Source of the DNA: Agrobacterium sp. AGB01
GTDB taxonomy: Bacteria; Pseudomonadota; Alphaproteobacteria; Rhizobiales; Rhizobiaceae
NCBI RefSeq assembly: GCF_014851585.1
Contig: NZ_JACVAB010000009.1
Location: 62,001 to 126,000, forward strand
Reading direction: 5' to 3'
DNA length: 64,000 nt
Below the pieces are notes generated by a model, which was not told where the DNA came from, did not search any database, and worked only from the letters and a program-made list of their open reading frames with translations. Positions 51,534 to 61,125 of this stretch are shown in pieces. A program made the position numbers and the translations under genes. Each line of letters opens with the position of its first letter. Position 1 is the stretch's first letter.

Positions 51534-51887
51534 ATGGATAACACATCAGCAATAACGGCGCTTGGCGCCTTGGCCCAGCCCACCAGGCTGGACACATTTC
51601 GTCTTCTTGTCCGGCATGAGCCGGAAGGCGTTCCGGCCGGTGAGCTGGCGCGCCTTCTCGACGTGCCGCAAAACACCATGTCCGCCCATCTGGCCACCCT
51701 GTCGCGGGCCGGGCTGGCGCGGGGAGAGCGGCACAGCCGCTCGATCATTTACCGGGCAGATCTGCAAGGTTTGAAAGAGCTGACCCTGTTTCTCCTGAAG
51801 GATTGTTGTGGCGGCTCGGCCGAGCTTTGCGCACCGCTAATTGCCGAATTGACGCCTTGCTGTGTGCCAGAGGCAAAACCGTGCTGA
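51534..51887 (+). CDS. arsR: Arsenic-responsive repressor ArsR
   Basis: 117 residues. The winged helix covers about 8-80 (LGALAQPTRLDTFRLLVRHEPEGVPAGELARLLDVPQNTMSAHLATL). The C-terminus carries five cysteines in DCCGGSAELCAPL and ELTPCCVPEAKPC, the pattern of the atypical arsenite-binding ArsR of alphaproteobacteria. It should leave the operator when arsenite binds. The downstream acr3-arsC-arsH genes are its targets. The start codon is directly behind the operator. Confidence 0.93.
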   Translation: MDNTSAITALGALAQPTRLDTFRLLVRHEPEGVPAGELARLLDVPQNTMSAHLATLSRAGLARGERHSRSIIYRADLQGLKELTLFLLKDCCGGSAELCAPLIAELTPCCVPEAKPC

Positions 51888-52076
51888 ACAGGGTTTATCC
51901 GGTTCAGGTTGCTGCATTCGCACAATCTCACCGAAAACCACCTCAGGCGTTTTGACAACGAGGACCCACCCAAGATCACCGTGCGCCGACACCATGGCGC
52001 TCATGGCCGTGTGTTCATTTTCACCGGGTCACGCTCTTTGCTGTGGCCCGCATAACAACTCCGGAAACTCCGCCTG

Positions 52077-53123
52077 ATGTCGACTTTTGAACGTTATCTC
52101 ACCATCTGGGTTTTTCTCTGCATCATCGTGGGTGTTTCCCTCGGCCATCTGTTGCCCGGCGTGTTCCACTTCGTTGGTGCGCTGGAAGTTGCCAAGGTCA
52201 ATTTGCCCGTTGCCATTCTGATATGGCTGATGATTATCCCGATGTTGATCAAGATCGACTTCCGCTCATTGGCGCAGGTCGGCATCTATTGGCGCGGCAT
52301 CGGCGTCACACTGTTTATCAACTGGGCGGTTAAACCATTTTCCATGGCGCTGTTGGCATGGTTGTTTATCGGCTGGCTGTTCCGGCCGTATCTGCCGGGT
52401 CATCAGATCGATTCCTACATTGCCGGGCTTATCATTCTGGCAGCGGCCCCCTGTACCGCCATGGTCTTTGTGTGGAGCAACCTTACACGCGGTGAACCGC
52501 TGTTCACGCTGTCTCAGGTCGCCGTCAATGACGCGATCATGATTGTGGCTTTTGCGCCCATTGTCGGCTTGCTGCTGGGCCTGTCGGCCATCACCGTGCC
52601 GTGGGACACGCTCATTCTGTCTGTCGGTCTTTACATCATTATGCCTGTTATCATCGCGCAGGTTTTGCGTGCCCGCTTGACGCGGGATGGAACGACCATG
52701 GCACTGGATGCGACGCTTGCAAAGCTGCAGCCGCTGTCGCTCATTGCTTTGCTGGTTACACTTGTCCTGCTGTTTGGTTTTCAGGGGCAGCAGATCATCG
52801 CGCAGCCCATGATCATTGCGCTGCTGGCCGTTCCCATTCTCATTCAGGTCTATTTCAATTCGGCGCTGGCATATCTTTTGAACCGTCTAGTGGGTGAGCG
52901 CCATTGCGTTGCCGGCCCATCGGCACTCATTGGTGCCAGCAACTTCTTTGAGCTTGCGGTTGCTGCGGCCATCAGCCTGTTCGGGTTTCACTCCGGCGCA
53001 GCACTGGCAACCGTGGTCGGCGTGCTCATCGAGGTTCCGGTCATGCTGACCGTCGTCTGGGCCGTAAACCGCAGCAAACACTGGTACGACGCTTCGCCCG
53101 CCGTCGGCAGAAACAAAGCTTGA
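52077..53123 (+). CDS. acr3: Arsenite efflux transporter, ACR3 family
   Basis: 348 residues and ten membrane helices. The wording LTIWVFLCIIVGVSLGHLLPG, LIWLMIIPMLIKIDF and the helix 4 segment LAAAPCTAMVFVWSNLTRG with the essential Cys is specific for ACR3; GASNFFELAVAAAISLFG is the second conserved block. It pumps arsenite or antimonite out with the proton gradient. A 189-bp gap with no gene separates it from arsR. arsC follows after about 15 bp. Confidence 0.96.
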   Translation: MSTFERYLTIWVFLCIIVGVSLGHLLPGVFHFVGALEVAKVNLPVAILIWLMIIPMLIKIDFRSLAQVGIYWRGIGVTLFINWAVKPFSMALLAWLFIGWLFRPYLPGHQIDSYIAGLIILAAAPCTAMVFVWSNLTRGEPLFTLSQVAVNDAIMIVAFAPIVGLLLGLSAITVPWDTLILSVGLYIIMPVIIAQVLRARLTRDGTTMALDATLAKLQPLSLIALLVTLVLLFGFQGQQIIAQPMIIALLAVPILIQVYFNSALAYLLNRLVGERHCVAGPSALIGASNFFELAVAAAISLFGFHSGAALATVVGVLIEVPVMLTVVWAVNRSKHWYDASPAVGRNKA

Positions 53124-53138
53124 AAGAAGGACATGATC

Positions 53139-53561
53139 ATGGACGCCAAGATTTATCACAACCCGGCCTGCGGCACGTCCCGCAACGTGCTGGCCTTGAT
53201 CCGCGCCGCTGGCTTTGAGCCTGACGTGATTGACTATCTCAGCAACCCGCCATCGCGCCAGCAGCTGGAAAAGCTCATCTCGGATGCTGGCTTGACCGTC
53301 CGTCAGTCGGTGAGAGAGAAGGGCACGCCTTACGCAGATTTGGGGCTGGATAATCCTGAAATCACCGACAGCCAGTTGCTGGATGCCATGCTGCAGCACC
53401 CCATCCTCATCAACCGTCCCTTTGTCGTCACGTCCTTGGGCACACGGCTCGCCCGGCCGTCCGAGCTGGTGCTGGACATCCTGCCGAACAGTTTCAGCGG
53501 CGCCTTCTTCAAGGAAGATGGCGAACAGGTTCTTGATCAGGAAGGAAAGCGCCTTGGCTGA
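53139..53561 (+). CDS. arsC: Arsenate reductase ArsC (glutaredoxin-dependent)
   Basis: ATG 53139 is preferred because AAGG stands 8 bases before it; ATG 53133 is nearly as possible. The product has 140 residues. The active site reads [13 protein letters not shown] with the catalytic Cys, and the anion-binding arginines lie in LINRPFVV and GTRLARPSE. It belongs to the Spx/ArsC fold that uses glutathione and glutaredoxin to reduce arsenate to arsenite, which ACR3 exports. It overlaps the start of arsH. Confidence 0.95.
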   Translation: MDAKIYHNPACGTSRNVLALIRAAGFEPDVIDYLSNPPSRQQLEKLISDAGLTVRQSVREKGTPYADLGLDNPEITDSQLLDAMLQHPILINRPFVVTSLGTRLARPSELVLDILPNSFSGAFFKEDGEQVLDQEGKRLG

Positions 53562-54276
53562 TTTAATGTCTGATCTTTTCCCCGCTCTGCAGGCGCAACA
53601 TCTCCACCAGCCAGACCTCGATGCCCTGCGTCCGGCCTTTTCCACGCACAAGCCGCGCATTCTCATCCTTTACGGCTCGCTGCGCGACGTGTCTTACAGC
53701 CGCTTGTTGGCAAAAGAGGCTGGCCGTCTGCTGGAGGAACTGGGCTGCGAGGTCAAAATCTTTGATCCTGCCGGCCTGCCATTGCCGGATGAAGCGCCGG
53801 TCAGCCACCCCAAGGTGCAGGAATTGCGGCATTTGACGCAGTGGTCGGAAGGCCAGGTCTGGGTCAGCCCGGAGCGTCACGGCGCCATGACCGGCATCAT
53901 GAAGGCGCAGATAGACTGGATTCCGCTATCGCTTGGCTCCATTCGCCCCACACAGGGAAAAACCCTTGCCGTCATGGAAGTGTCCGGCGGCAGCCAATCG
54001 TTTAATGCGGTCAACCAGATGCGCATTCTCGGCCGCTGGATGCGGATGATCACCATTCCCAACCAGTCATCGGTCGCCAGGGCCTATCAGGAATTTGATG
54101 CCGATGGCCGCATGAAACCATCATCCTATTACGACCGGGTGGTGGATGTCTGCGAAGAACTGGTCAAGTTCACGCTTCTCACGCGGGATGCATCGGCCTA
54201 CCTGACCGACCGTTACAGCGAGCGCAAGGAACAGGCGCTGGAGCTGGAAAAACGCGTGTCTCTCAAGTCGATATAA
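53554..54276 (+). CDS. arsH: Organoarsenical oxidase-type flavoprotein ArsH
   Basis: TTG 53554 has GAAGGAAAG 4-7 bases upstream; ATG 53566 is the alternative. The longer open frame from 53383 lies inside arsC and is not credible. The product has 240 residues. The FMN site is [23 protein letters not shown], followed by [20 protein letters not shown] and the C-terminal helix typical of ArsH. It is an NADPH:FMN reductase that oxidises trivalent organoarsenicals or reduces peroxide. It is the last gene of the operon, closed by a strong terminator. Confidence 0.93.
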   Translation: MADLMSDLFPALQAQHLHQPDLDALRPAFSTHKPRILILYGSLRDVSYSRLLAKEAGRLLEELGCEVKIFDPAGLPLPDEAPVSHPKVQELRHLTQWSEGQVWVSPERHGAMTGIMKAQIDWIPLSLGSIRPTQGKTLAVMEVSGGSQSFNAVNQMRILGRWMRMITIPNQSSVARAYQEFDADGRMKPSSYYDRVVDVCEELVKFTLLTRDASAYLTDRYSERKEQALELEKRVSLKSI

Positions 54277-54281
54277 ACAAA

Positions 54282-54308
54282 AAACCGGGGCGAATTTCGC
54301 CCCGGTTT
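54282..54308. terminator. Perfect bidirectional terminator between arsH and the SulP gene
   Basis: AAACCGGGGCGA at 54282-54293 and TCGCCCCGGTTT at 54297-54308 form a perfect 12-bp stem with a 3-base loop. A-rich and T-rich borders serve both convergent genes. Confidence 0.93.
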
Positions 54309-54331
54309 CATCGCTCAAACAGTCACTTGGT

Positions 54332-55819
54332 TTAGTGCAGTGAGGCGCTGGCCGCTTCTCGCTCCGCCTTGTCGTGCAGGGCGTAGCGGTCAATCATGTC
54401 GGCGCTGGCGCGGTTAAAGCCGATAACTTCGACATCCGTGCCGTTGCGGCGGAATTTGATCACCACCTTGTCCAGTGCGCCAACTGCGGTAATGTCCCAC
54501 AGATGCGCCTGGCTCACATCGATCTTCACCTTGTCGGCCGGTGTCGCAAAGTCGAATGCTTCTATGAAACTTTCCGCCGAGGCAAAGAAAATCTGCCCCT
54601 CAACCGTATAGGTCACGGTGCCATTTGTGTCTTTCGGTGACGTCTTGACGCTGAACAGTTTGGCCACCTTTCCGGCAAAGAAAATGCCTGACAACATCAC
54701 GCCCACAATCACGCCCTTGGCGAGATCATGGGTAATGAGAACCGTGGCAACGGTCGCCAGCATCACGATGGAGGAGGAAAGCGGGTTTTTCCGCAGGTCC
54801 AGCACCGAGCGCCATTTGAAGGTGCCGATCGATACCATGATCATCACCGCCACCAGCGCGGCCATCGGAATAATGCGCACCAGGTCATTTAGCGCCACGA
54901 TCAGAAACAGCAGAAACGCACCGGCCACAAAGGTGGAAAGGCGTCCACGCCCGCCGGAGGACACGTTGATGACCGACTGGCCAATCATCGCGCAGCCGCC
55001 CATGCCGCCAATAAAGGCCGACGCTATGTTGCTGGCACCCTGGCCAAGGCATTCCTGGCTTTTGTTGCTGGGCGTGTCGGTCATGTCATCAACAATCTGC
55101 GCCGTCAGCAGGCTTTCCAGCAGGCCAACCGCCGCAAGCGTTATGGAGTAGGGGAAAATGATCTGCAGCGTTTCCAGCGTAAACGGCACGTCAGGTATCA
55201 TGAAGTGAGGCAGGCTGTCGGGCAGGGCGCCAAGGTCACCCACCGTGCGCACATCCATGCCGGTAAACCACACGATGAGGGTAATGATGACGATGGAAAC
55301 CAGCGGCGAGGGCACCGCCTTGGTGATGTAAGGAAACAGGTAGATGATGGCCAGACCACCGGCAATCATCACATAGGTGGCAACAGGCACGCCAATCAGC
55401 TCCGGCAACTGCGCCATGAAGATCAGCACGGCCAGTGAATTGACAAAACCCGTGATGACCGAGCGGGAAACAAAGCGCATCACCCGGCCAATTTTGGCAA
55501 GCCCGGCAATGATCTGGATGATGCCCATCAGAATGGTGGCGGCAAACAGATATTGCAGGCCGTGTTCTTTCACCAGCGTCACCATAACCACGGCGGTTGC
55601 GGCGGTGGCGGCAGAAATCATGCCCGGGCGGCCGCCGGTAATGGCGCTCACACAGGCAATGGCAAATGAGGCATAAAGGCCAACGCGTGGGTCAACGCCG
55701 GCAATAACGGAAAAGCCGATAGCCTCTGGAATAAGCGCAAGCGCCACGACAATGCCGGAGAGAATATCGCCACGAATGTTCGAGAACCATTCCCGACGGT
55801 AGGCTGAAAAATTGATCAT
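54332..55819 (-). CDS. SulP-family anion transporter with STAS domain
   Basis: ATG 55819 ([22 protein letters not shown]) gives 495 residues; the longer frame has no support. The membrane part has about 12 helices, with the SulP signature [41 protein letters not shown] and [17 protein letters not shown] near the end are the STAS domain. The family transports sulfate, bicarbonate or other anions. The neighbouring arsenic genes are unrelated in function. The substrate is not visible from the sequence. Confidence 0.93.
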   Translation of the reverse strand: MINFSAYRREWFSNIRGDILSGIVVALALIPEAIGFSVIAGVDPRVGLYASFAIACVSAITGGRPGMISAATAATAVVMVTLVKEHGLQYLFAATILMGIIQIIAGLAKIGRVMRFVSRSVITGFVNSLAVLIFMAQLPELIGVPVATYVMIAGGLAIIYLFPYITKAVPSPLVSIVIITLIVWFTGMDVRTVGDLGALPDSLPHFMIPDVPFTLETLQIIFPYSITLAAVGLLESLLTAQIVDDMTDTPSNKSQECLGQGASNIASAFIGGMGGCAMIGQSVINVSSGGRGRLSTFVAGAFLLFLIVALNDLVRIIPMAALVAVMIMVSIGTFKWRSVLDLRKNPLSSSIVMLATVATVLITHDLAKGVIVGVMLSGIFFAGKVAKLFSVKTSPKDTNGTVTYTVEGQIFFASAESFIEAFDFATPADKVKIDVSQAHLWDITAVGALDKVVIKFRRNGTDVEVIGFNRASADMIDRYALHDKAEREAASASLH

Positions 55820-56013
55820 GATTTTGGTTTTCACAGTAAGGGGCAACGGGCCAAACCGAAGTCGGGTCCATAAACAATGATGAAGTTGCGTTGCTGTGTT
55901 GTCTGGCGGATCGGCGGCCAGAAGAGCCACCCGGAATTTCACCGGGTCCTTGTGGATGTGCCTCATTAGCGTGGATCACGGGCGGATGCAACTGAGCGTG
56001 TGCAGACCGTCCG

Positions 56014-56571
56014 TCAGTTCACCATGGTGTTTTTCACACGCACTGAGGCGCGTGTGTACCAGACCCAAAGACCGACAAAGAAGACTTGCGGAAACAGCTC
56101 GCCGAGGTCGCCTACGGTCAACAAATCGGAAAAACCACCGCCCAGCAGGCTACCGGCAATGGCGAGGCCGAGGATGAACAGCACTGGCGTTAACAGCCAT
56201 TGATAGAAAAACAGATCAACGAAGATCCGCTTTTTGTTGAGGCCCGCCCAAAGAACGGTCAACCCAAGCGCCAACTGCACAATGTTCATGGCAACGTCGG
56301 TAAAAATGACAAAGCTTATGTTGGGAACGTCCCACAGTCCGTCATAACCTTTGAAATTTAGATGCGCCGAAAGTACGATGTTCAAAATGCCCAAGGTCTG
56401 CAGCACCAGCAATAAGGCCAACCAGCCGCCAATGCCCTCAAGCTCCGAGTTGCCCTTGGTGGGGTCCGTATTGTCCGTGGTCCGCGCGCTACGCGATTTT
56501 CTGACAATCACCGCTATGCCGCCAATGATGGCCAGCAGAATGATCCAGTGCCAGATAGAAAAAGCGCCCAT
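56014..56571 (-). CDS. DUF2569-like membrane protein
   Basis: 185 residues. A short first helix (MGAFSIWHWIILLAIIGGIAVIV) precedes a soluble loop and the segment LEGIGGWLALLLVLQTLGILNI, which has the GGWL..L pattern of DUF2569. Three more helices follow. The next gene upstream (56597-57133) has the same layout, so the two are tandem paralogues. The function of the family is unknown; a small helical sensor or transporter is possible. Confidence 0.78.
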   Translation of the reverse strand: MGAFSIWHWIILLAIIGGIAVIVRKSRSARTTDNTDPTKGNSELEGIGGWLALLLVLQTLGILNIVLSAHLNFKGYDGLWDVPNISFVIFTDVAMNIVQLALGLTVLWAGLNKKRIFVDLFFYQWLLTPVLFILGLAIAGSLLGGGFSDLLTVGDLGELFPQVFFVGLWVWYTRASVRVKNTMVN

Positions 56572-56596
56572 AATTCCCCCAACTGACGGCTGTCCG

Positions 56597-57133
56597 TCAG
56601 TTCACCATTGTGTTTTTCACGCGCACCGAAACGCGTATGTACCAGAGCCATAGACCGCCAATCACAAGATTGATGACGAGCTGCAGAATGACGGGACCAG
56701 TCAGCATTCCTTCAATTGGCACTTGAAGAGCTGCAGAGACAATGGCGGCGTCTAAAGCAAATGCCAGCGGTGGAGCCAGCCACTGCAGAAAGAACAGGCG
56801 CTTGAACGCGTGTTTTTTTCTAAGAAGTGCAACGGTCGTCACAATAGTCAGCGCCACCAGGGCCAGAGTAATGGCAGTTTCGACGTTAATTGCCACGCGT
56901 GCGCCGGGTATATGAGCGATACCCTCATACTCTTTCGACATCTGTGCCGCGCGTCCAAGTGTTTTGATGGTGACGAAAATCTGCCAAATGGCCAGAACCA
57001 CCAACCAGCCTCTGATGCCGCGTAGTTCAAGCTTGCCATCCGGTCCAAGTTTGCGAGACGCCGCAATGATCCAGGTGATGCCGCCGATAAAGATAAGCAG
57101 AATGATCCAATGCCAGATAGAAAAAGAGCCCAT
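56597..57133 (-). CDS. DUF2569-like membrane protein, tandem paralogue
   Basis: ATG 57133 (MGSFSIWHWIILLIFIGGITWII) gives 178 residues; the frame upstream has no start signal. The segment LELRGIRGWLVVLAIWQIFV carries the DUF2569 pattern. Both paralogues end with the same wording LWYIRVSVRVKNTMVN or its close variant LWVWYTRASVRVKNTMVN. The stop is 25 bp before the partner start, so they are co-transcribed. No function is known. Confidence 0.78.
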   Translation of the reverse strand: MGSFSIWHWIILLIFIGGITWIIAASRKLGPDGKLELRGIRGWLVVLAIWQIFVTIKTLGRAAQMSKEYEGIAHIPGARVAINVETAITLALVALTIVTTVALLRKKHAFKRLFFLQWLAPPLAFALDAAIVSAALQVPIEGMLTGPVILQLVINLVIGGLWLWYIRVSVRVKNTMVN

Positions 57134-57252
57134 GATTCCCCCCGAATTATCGCCGCAACCATCTATTGCAATCGCGCGTGAAACACAAACGTGGGGATGT
57201 GTGTGCGTTGGGTTTGTGCGGTATCGGACAGACCGTTGGCTCAATCCTTGGT

Positions 57253-58119
57253 TCAGGCATGCACGTGGCAATAGGCCTCAAACTCCCGTGCCACGGCCGT
57301 TCTGTGCCTTTCCTTGTGGCGCAGCAGGGTAAAGCGGCGCGGCGGCAAGTCAAAATCCAGCACCTGCAACTGGCCGTTTTCCAGGAAAGGCGACACGATC
57401 ATCTGTGAAAGTGCGGTCACGCAGCCGCCCTGCAAAACGGCCGTTAATAGCGCCTCGTTGGAGGGCAGCACAAAACGTATGTCGAGTGCACGCGGGTCGA
57501 TGGCTTGCTCTTTCAGCGCCTGTTCCAACACGGACCGTGTGCCGGAACCCTGTTCGCGCATGATCCATTTCAGCGACGTCAGCGCATCATCTGGCTGTGT
57601 GGCGCCGGCCTTGGACACCACCACCAACTTGTCGCTGGTGATCGTGGCGGTGGAAAGCAGCGGCTCATCCAGCGCACCTTCAATAAAGCCCAGTTCCGCA
57701 TCGCCATTGATCACAGCTGCCGCAACAGTTGCGGTATTGCCAATCGTCATGTTCAGCTGAATGCCGGGATAGCTGGCGGAAAACCCCAAGAGCCGCGAAG
57801 GCAGCCAGTAATTGGCAATGGTCTGGCTGGCCTGAACATCCAGGCTGCCGGTGTTCAGCTTGCCAAGCTCTGCCAGCACTGCCTCGGTTTCTTTCACCCG
57901 CGCCAGCGTTTCCTTGGCTTCTTTCAGCAACACTCTGCCTTCTCGGGTCAACTGAATGCCGCGCCCAACCCGGTCAAACAGTTTGACGGCATAAAACGTC
58001 TCCAGCGCCTTGATGGAGGCGCTGACGGCAGAAGGCGTCAGCCGCAGCGCATTGGCGGCCTGCGTCAGGTGTTGCCGTTCTGCGGTGGCGACAAAAATTA
58101 CCAGCTGTTCAAAGGTCAT
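57253..58119 (-). CDS. LysR-family regulator (CysB/YeiE-like group)
   Basis: ATG 58119 gives 288 residues; the TTG two codons upstream lacks support. The helix-turn-helix reads LVIFVATAERQHLTQAANALRLTPSAVSASIKALE. The effector domain starts with GSLDVQASQTIANYWLP, the wording of YeiE-type sulfur/sulfite regulators. It is divergent from the YeiH-type exporter gene across a 104-bp gap, and this pairing (YeiE with YeiH) is well known, so regulation of the exporter is likely. Confidence 0.9.
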   Translation of the reverse strand: MTFEQLVIFVATAERQHLTQAANALRLTPSAVSASIKALETFYAVKLFDRVGRGIQLTREGRVLLKEAKETLARVKETEAVLAELGKLNTGSLDVQASQTIANYWLPSRLLGFSASYPGIQLNMTIGNTATVAAAVINGDAELGFIEGALDEPLLSTATITSDKLVVVSKAGATQPDDALTSLKWIMREQGSGTRSVLEQALKEQAIDPRALDIRFVLPSNEALLTAVLQGGCVTALSQMIVSPFLENGQLQVLDFDLPPRRFTLLRHKERHRTAVAREFEAYCHVHA

Positions 58120-58223
58120 AGGCAATCGTTCGTTTTTATCGAATGAAATGTCAAATATTATTCGATATACGCAAACGAAGTGGATGAATATTCTCTCATA
58201 AGTAAGTGATTTGGGAGTTTATT

Positions 58224-59237
58224 TTGTCTGTTCGGTCTGCGTTGGAAATCGGTCCCGGTCTTGTTCTCGCGGTTGGCATCACATTTGCCGCGCAGGGGCT
58301 GGTTGCGGTTGAAAAGGCCGTGCTGGGTCATGAACTGGTGGATGCCCTGGTCATTGCCATCATTCTTGGCACGCTGCTGCACACCTGTTTCGGCCTTGCG
58401 CCGTTCCTCAAGGCTGGCGTCGATTTCTCCGCCAAGTTCGTGTTGGAAATTGCCATTGTGCTGCTGGGTGCGTCCGTCAGCCTTTCCACCATTGCCGATG
58501 CCGGCAGCCTGATGATTGGCGTGGTGGCCTGCACGGTTATCCTGTCGCTGATTGCCAGTTACAGCCTCTGTCGTTTGCTGGGCCTGCCGGACCAGCTGGC
58601 AACGCTGGTTGCCTGCGGCACCTCCATCTGCGGCAATTCGGCCATTGTCGCCGCAGCCCCGGTCATCGGTGCAAAGTCGGATGATGTCGCAGCCTCCATT
58701 GCCTTTACCGCCGCCCTTGGCGTGGTGGTCGTGCTGCTGCTGCCATCGCTGTTTCCGGTTTTCCCGGTCAGTGAATGGCAATATGGCGTTTTTGCCGGCA
58801 TGACGGTTTATGCCGTGCCACAGGTGCTGGCCGCCACCGCACCGGTCGGTGCCGCCAGTGTGCAGATCGGCACGCTGGTCAAGCTGATGCGCGTGTTGAT
58901 GCTGGGGCCGGTCGTGCTACTGTTGCGCCTGTTCAAGGGCGGTGCCGCCATGCAAGGGGAACGGCTGTCACTTGCCCGTCTGGTGCCGTGGTTCATCATT
59001 GGCTTTTTCCTCACCATGGGCCTGCGCAGCCTTGCCATCATTCCTGATACTGCCGTGGATGTCGCCAAGGGCAGCTCGGCCATTCTCACCACAGTGTCCA
59101 TGGCGGCCCTTGGTCTGTCGGTCAACATGCGCACGGTCTTTGCTTCCGGCGGCCGGGTGCTGGTGGCCGGCATCCTGTCGCTTGCCGCTTTGGGTGCACT
59201 CGGTGTTGCCGGGCTGATGATGTTTCATGCGCAATAA
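58224..59237 (+). CDS. YeiH-type putative sulfate/sulfonate exporter family protein
   Basis: TTG 58224 is preferred since GGGAG stands 6 bases before it; GTG 58206 would add six residues. The product has 337 residues and about ten membrane helices. Typical are FVLEIAIVLLGASVSLSTIADAG, LVACGTSICGNSAIVAAAPVIGAKSDD and VKLMRVLMLGPVVLLLRLF. The family (UPF0324/YeiH) is annotated as exporting sulfate or organosulfur compounds, with little direct proof. The divergent LysR partner supports a link to sulfur control. Confidence 0.9.
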   Translation: MSVRSALEIGPGLVLAVGITFAAQGLVAVEKAVLGHELVDALVIAIILGTLLHTCFGLAPFLKAGVDFSAKFVLEIAIVLLGASVSLSTIADAGSLMIGVVACTVILSLIASYSLCRLLGLPDQLATLVACGTSICGNSAIVAAAPVIGAKSDDVAASIAFTAALGVVVVLLLPSLFPVFPVSEWQYGVFAGMTVYAVPQVLAATAPVGAASVQIGTLVKLMRVLMLGPVVLLLRLFKGGAAMQGERLSLARLVPWFIIGFFLTMGLRSLAIIPDTAVDVAKGSSAILTTVSMAALGLSVNMRTVFASGGRVLVAGILSLAALGALGVAGLMMFHAQ

Positions 59238-59459
59238 GCGTATCTGAAACAAGGGCAGGGGCGTTCTGCCGCCCCGGCGGAATTGACAAAGTCAGGGGAA
59301 AATGGTTTTCCGGTGGTCAAGGTTTCGTGCACCTGCCGCCTGCAGACGTAATGTCCCGGTGAAGCCCGATTTAAAAACCCTTCTCACCCTCGATGCATTT
59401 CGTTGGTGGCAAAGCAGGCTCCCATCACATCTCGAAATGCCTCATCTGAGGAGTGAGTG

Positions 59460-60845
59460 ATGTCGCAAAGACCATCACCGGATAATCATTTTCTGACCGC
59501 GCCCTTGGGCAAGGTCTTCGCCATAACAGCCATTCCCATGGCTGTGGTCATGACCATGAACGGCCTGCTCGGCATCACCGATGCCGCTTTTCTCGGCCAT
59601 TTTGTCGGGGCAGATGCCATTACCGCCGTTGGCATATCCTTTCCCGTGCTCATGCTGGCCATTGCCCTTTCGACACTGGTCAGCAGCGGCATGTCCAGCA
59701 TGTTTGCCCGCCAGCTTGGACGTGGCGCCCGGGCAGACGCCGCGGCCACCTTTGCCAGCGCCCACGGTCTTGCACTGGTTCTGGGCCTGGTACTTGCGCT
59801 GTTGTTTCTGCTGGGCGGTCCGGCATTTGCCCGCCATATGGCCGGTGCCGATCCTGTCGTGGCAGGCATGGTCTGGCAATTCCTCATGATATCGCTGGCC
59901 GGCAGCCCGGTTCAGTTCGTGCTGGCCTTGCATGCCGATGCCTGGCGCAATGAAGGGCGGGCTGGCAGCATGGCATTACTGTCGCTGGGCGTCACCGCGC
60001 TCAACATTCTGCTCAACTACGTGCTTATCGTGTTGTGCGGTTTGGGCGTGGCCGGGTCGGCAGGCAGCACGGTGCTGGCGCAAATCATTGGCCTTGCGCT
60101 GTTGCTGGAAGGGCGCAGACGCAGCCCCACCTTGCTGCCGCTCTCCAGCCTGTGGCAGCACGGCTGGTTTGGCAACTGGCGGCAATTTGTGGCGCTTGGC
60201 GCACCGGTCAGTCTCAGCTTCATTGGCATGGCTTTTACCGCAACCTGCGTGCTGGCCGTTTTGTCGCAACAAAGCGAGATACAACAGGGGCAGGCGCAAT
60301 TGCACACCATTGCCGCCTATGGTGTCATCACCCGCATTCTCGGTTTTGCCTTCCTGCCCATGATGGCGCTTGGCCTGTCCATGCAAAGCATCGCCGGTAA
60401 CAATGTCGGTGCCGGGCTTTATCATCGTGCCAGACGCGTGGCGGCCATTGCCGCCACCACGGCCCTTGTTTACGGCGCGGTGGTGGAACTTTTGTTGCTG
60501 CGCCAATCCCACGCGGTGGCGTCAATCTTCATGACGGACATGCAGGTTATCGCGGAAGTCAGCCGCATAGTGCGGCCAATGATGGCGCTTTACCTGCTGT
60601 CAGGGCCGGTCTTTATGTTCGGGCTTTATTGTCAGGCCATTGGCCAACCCGCCAGGGCGGGTCTGCTTACCCTGACCAAATCCTTCATCCTGTTGCCCGG
60701 TCTCATCATTGCATTGGCCTTGCTGACCGCGGCAAATTCCATCTGGTTTGCCTATCCGGCAGCAGAGGCCATCGTCACGGCAATCGCCATCTGGCTGCTT
60801 GTAAAAACATACAATCGGGCCGCACGGCTCGGGGCCGTCAGCTAG
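59460..60845 (+). CDS. MATE-family multidrug efflux transporter
   Basis: ATG 59460 follows a GAGGAG ribosome site and gives 461 residues with 12 membrane helices. The first half has MAVVMTMNGLLGITDAAFLGHFVGADAITAVGISFP and SSGMSSMFARQLGRG, the second half repeats it (ALGLSMQSIAGNNVGAGLYHRARRVAA). This two-fold symmetry is that of NorM-type MATE exporters, which expel cationic drugs with sodium or protons. The gene is single. A hairpin follows. Confidence 0.93.
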   Translation: MSQRPSPDNHFLTAPLGKVFAITAIPMAVVMTMNGLLGITDAAFLGHFVGADAITAVGISFPVLMLAIALSTLVSSGMSSMFARQLGRGARADAAATFASAHGLALVLGLVLALLFLLGGPAFARHMAGADPVVAGMVWQFLMISLAGSPVQFVLALHADAWRNEGRAGSMALLSLGVTALNILLNYVLIVLCGLGVAGSAGSTVLAQIIGLALLLEGRRRSPTLLPLSSLWQHGWFGNWRQFVALGAPVSLSFIGMAFTATCVLAVLSQQSEIQQGQAQLHTIAAYGVITRILGFAFLPMMALGLSMQSIAGNNVGAGLYHRARRVAAIAATTALVYGAVVELLLLRQSHAVASIFMTDMQVIAEVSRIVRPMMALYLLSGPVFMFGLYCQAIGQPARAGLLTLTKSFILLPGLIIALALLTAANSIWFAYPAAEAIVTAIAIWLLVKTYNRAARLGAVS

Positions 60846-60865
60846 CGGGGCAGGTGGATTTGACC

Positions 60866-60891
60866 TCCGGCGGCGGTTCGCTGCCGCCGGA
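60866..60891. terminator. Hairpin after the MATE gene, possible terminator
   Basis: TCCGGCGGC at 60866-60874 and GCCGCCGGA at 60883-60891 form a 9-bp GC-rich stem with an 8-base loop, 20 bp past the stop. No T-run follows. Confidence 0.45.
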
Positions 60892-61125
60892 ACCCGGGCA
60901 AATCGCTGCGACCAAATGTCAACTGCCAACGCCCGCCATTGCGGGCGGGGCAAAATTGCTTACTTTGTAACGTCTTAAAATTGCAAAATGAGTCGTTGCA
61001 CAAGCCTTGCCGTTTGTACGCAAGACTACAAATCTTAAGAGACCAAGGTCTGCGGTGACAGCACGCGTTCCTCCTGCTAACAAACTGAATATGAAGTGTA
61101 ATGGGCCACGGAGCGCCACTGCCAG

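Noticed and set aside
51218-51748. 176-codon minus-strand frame across the arsR region
   Set aside because: Two thirds are antisense to arsR or lack coding character; the internal start has no ribosome site.
59258-59275. GGGGCG/CGCCCC hairpin after the YeiH-type gene
   Set aside because: The stem is only 6 bp and no T-run follows; too weak to list as a terminator.
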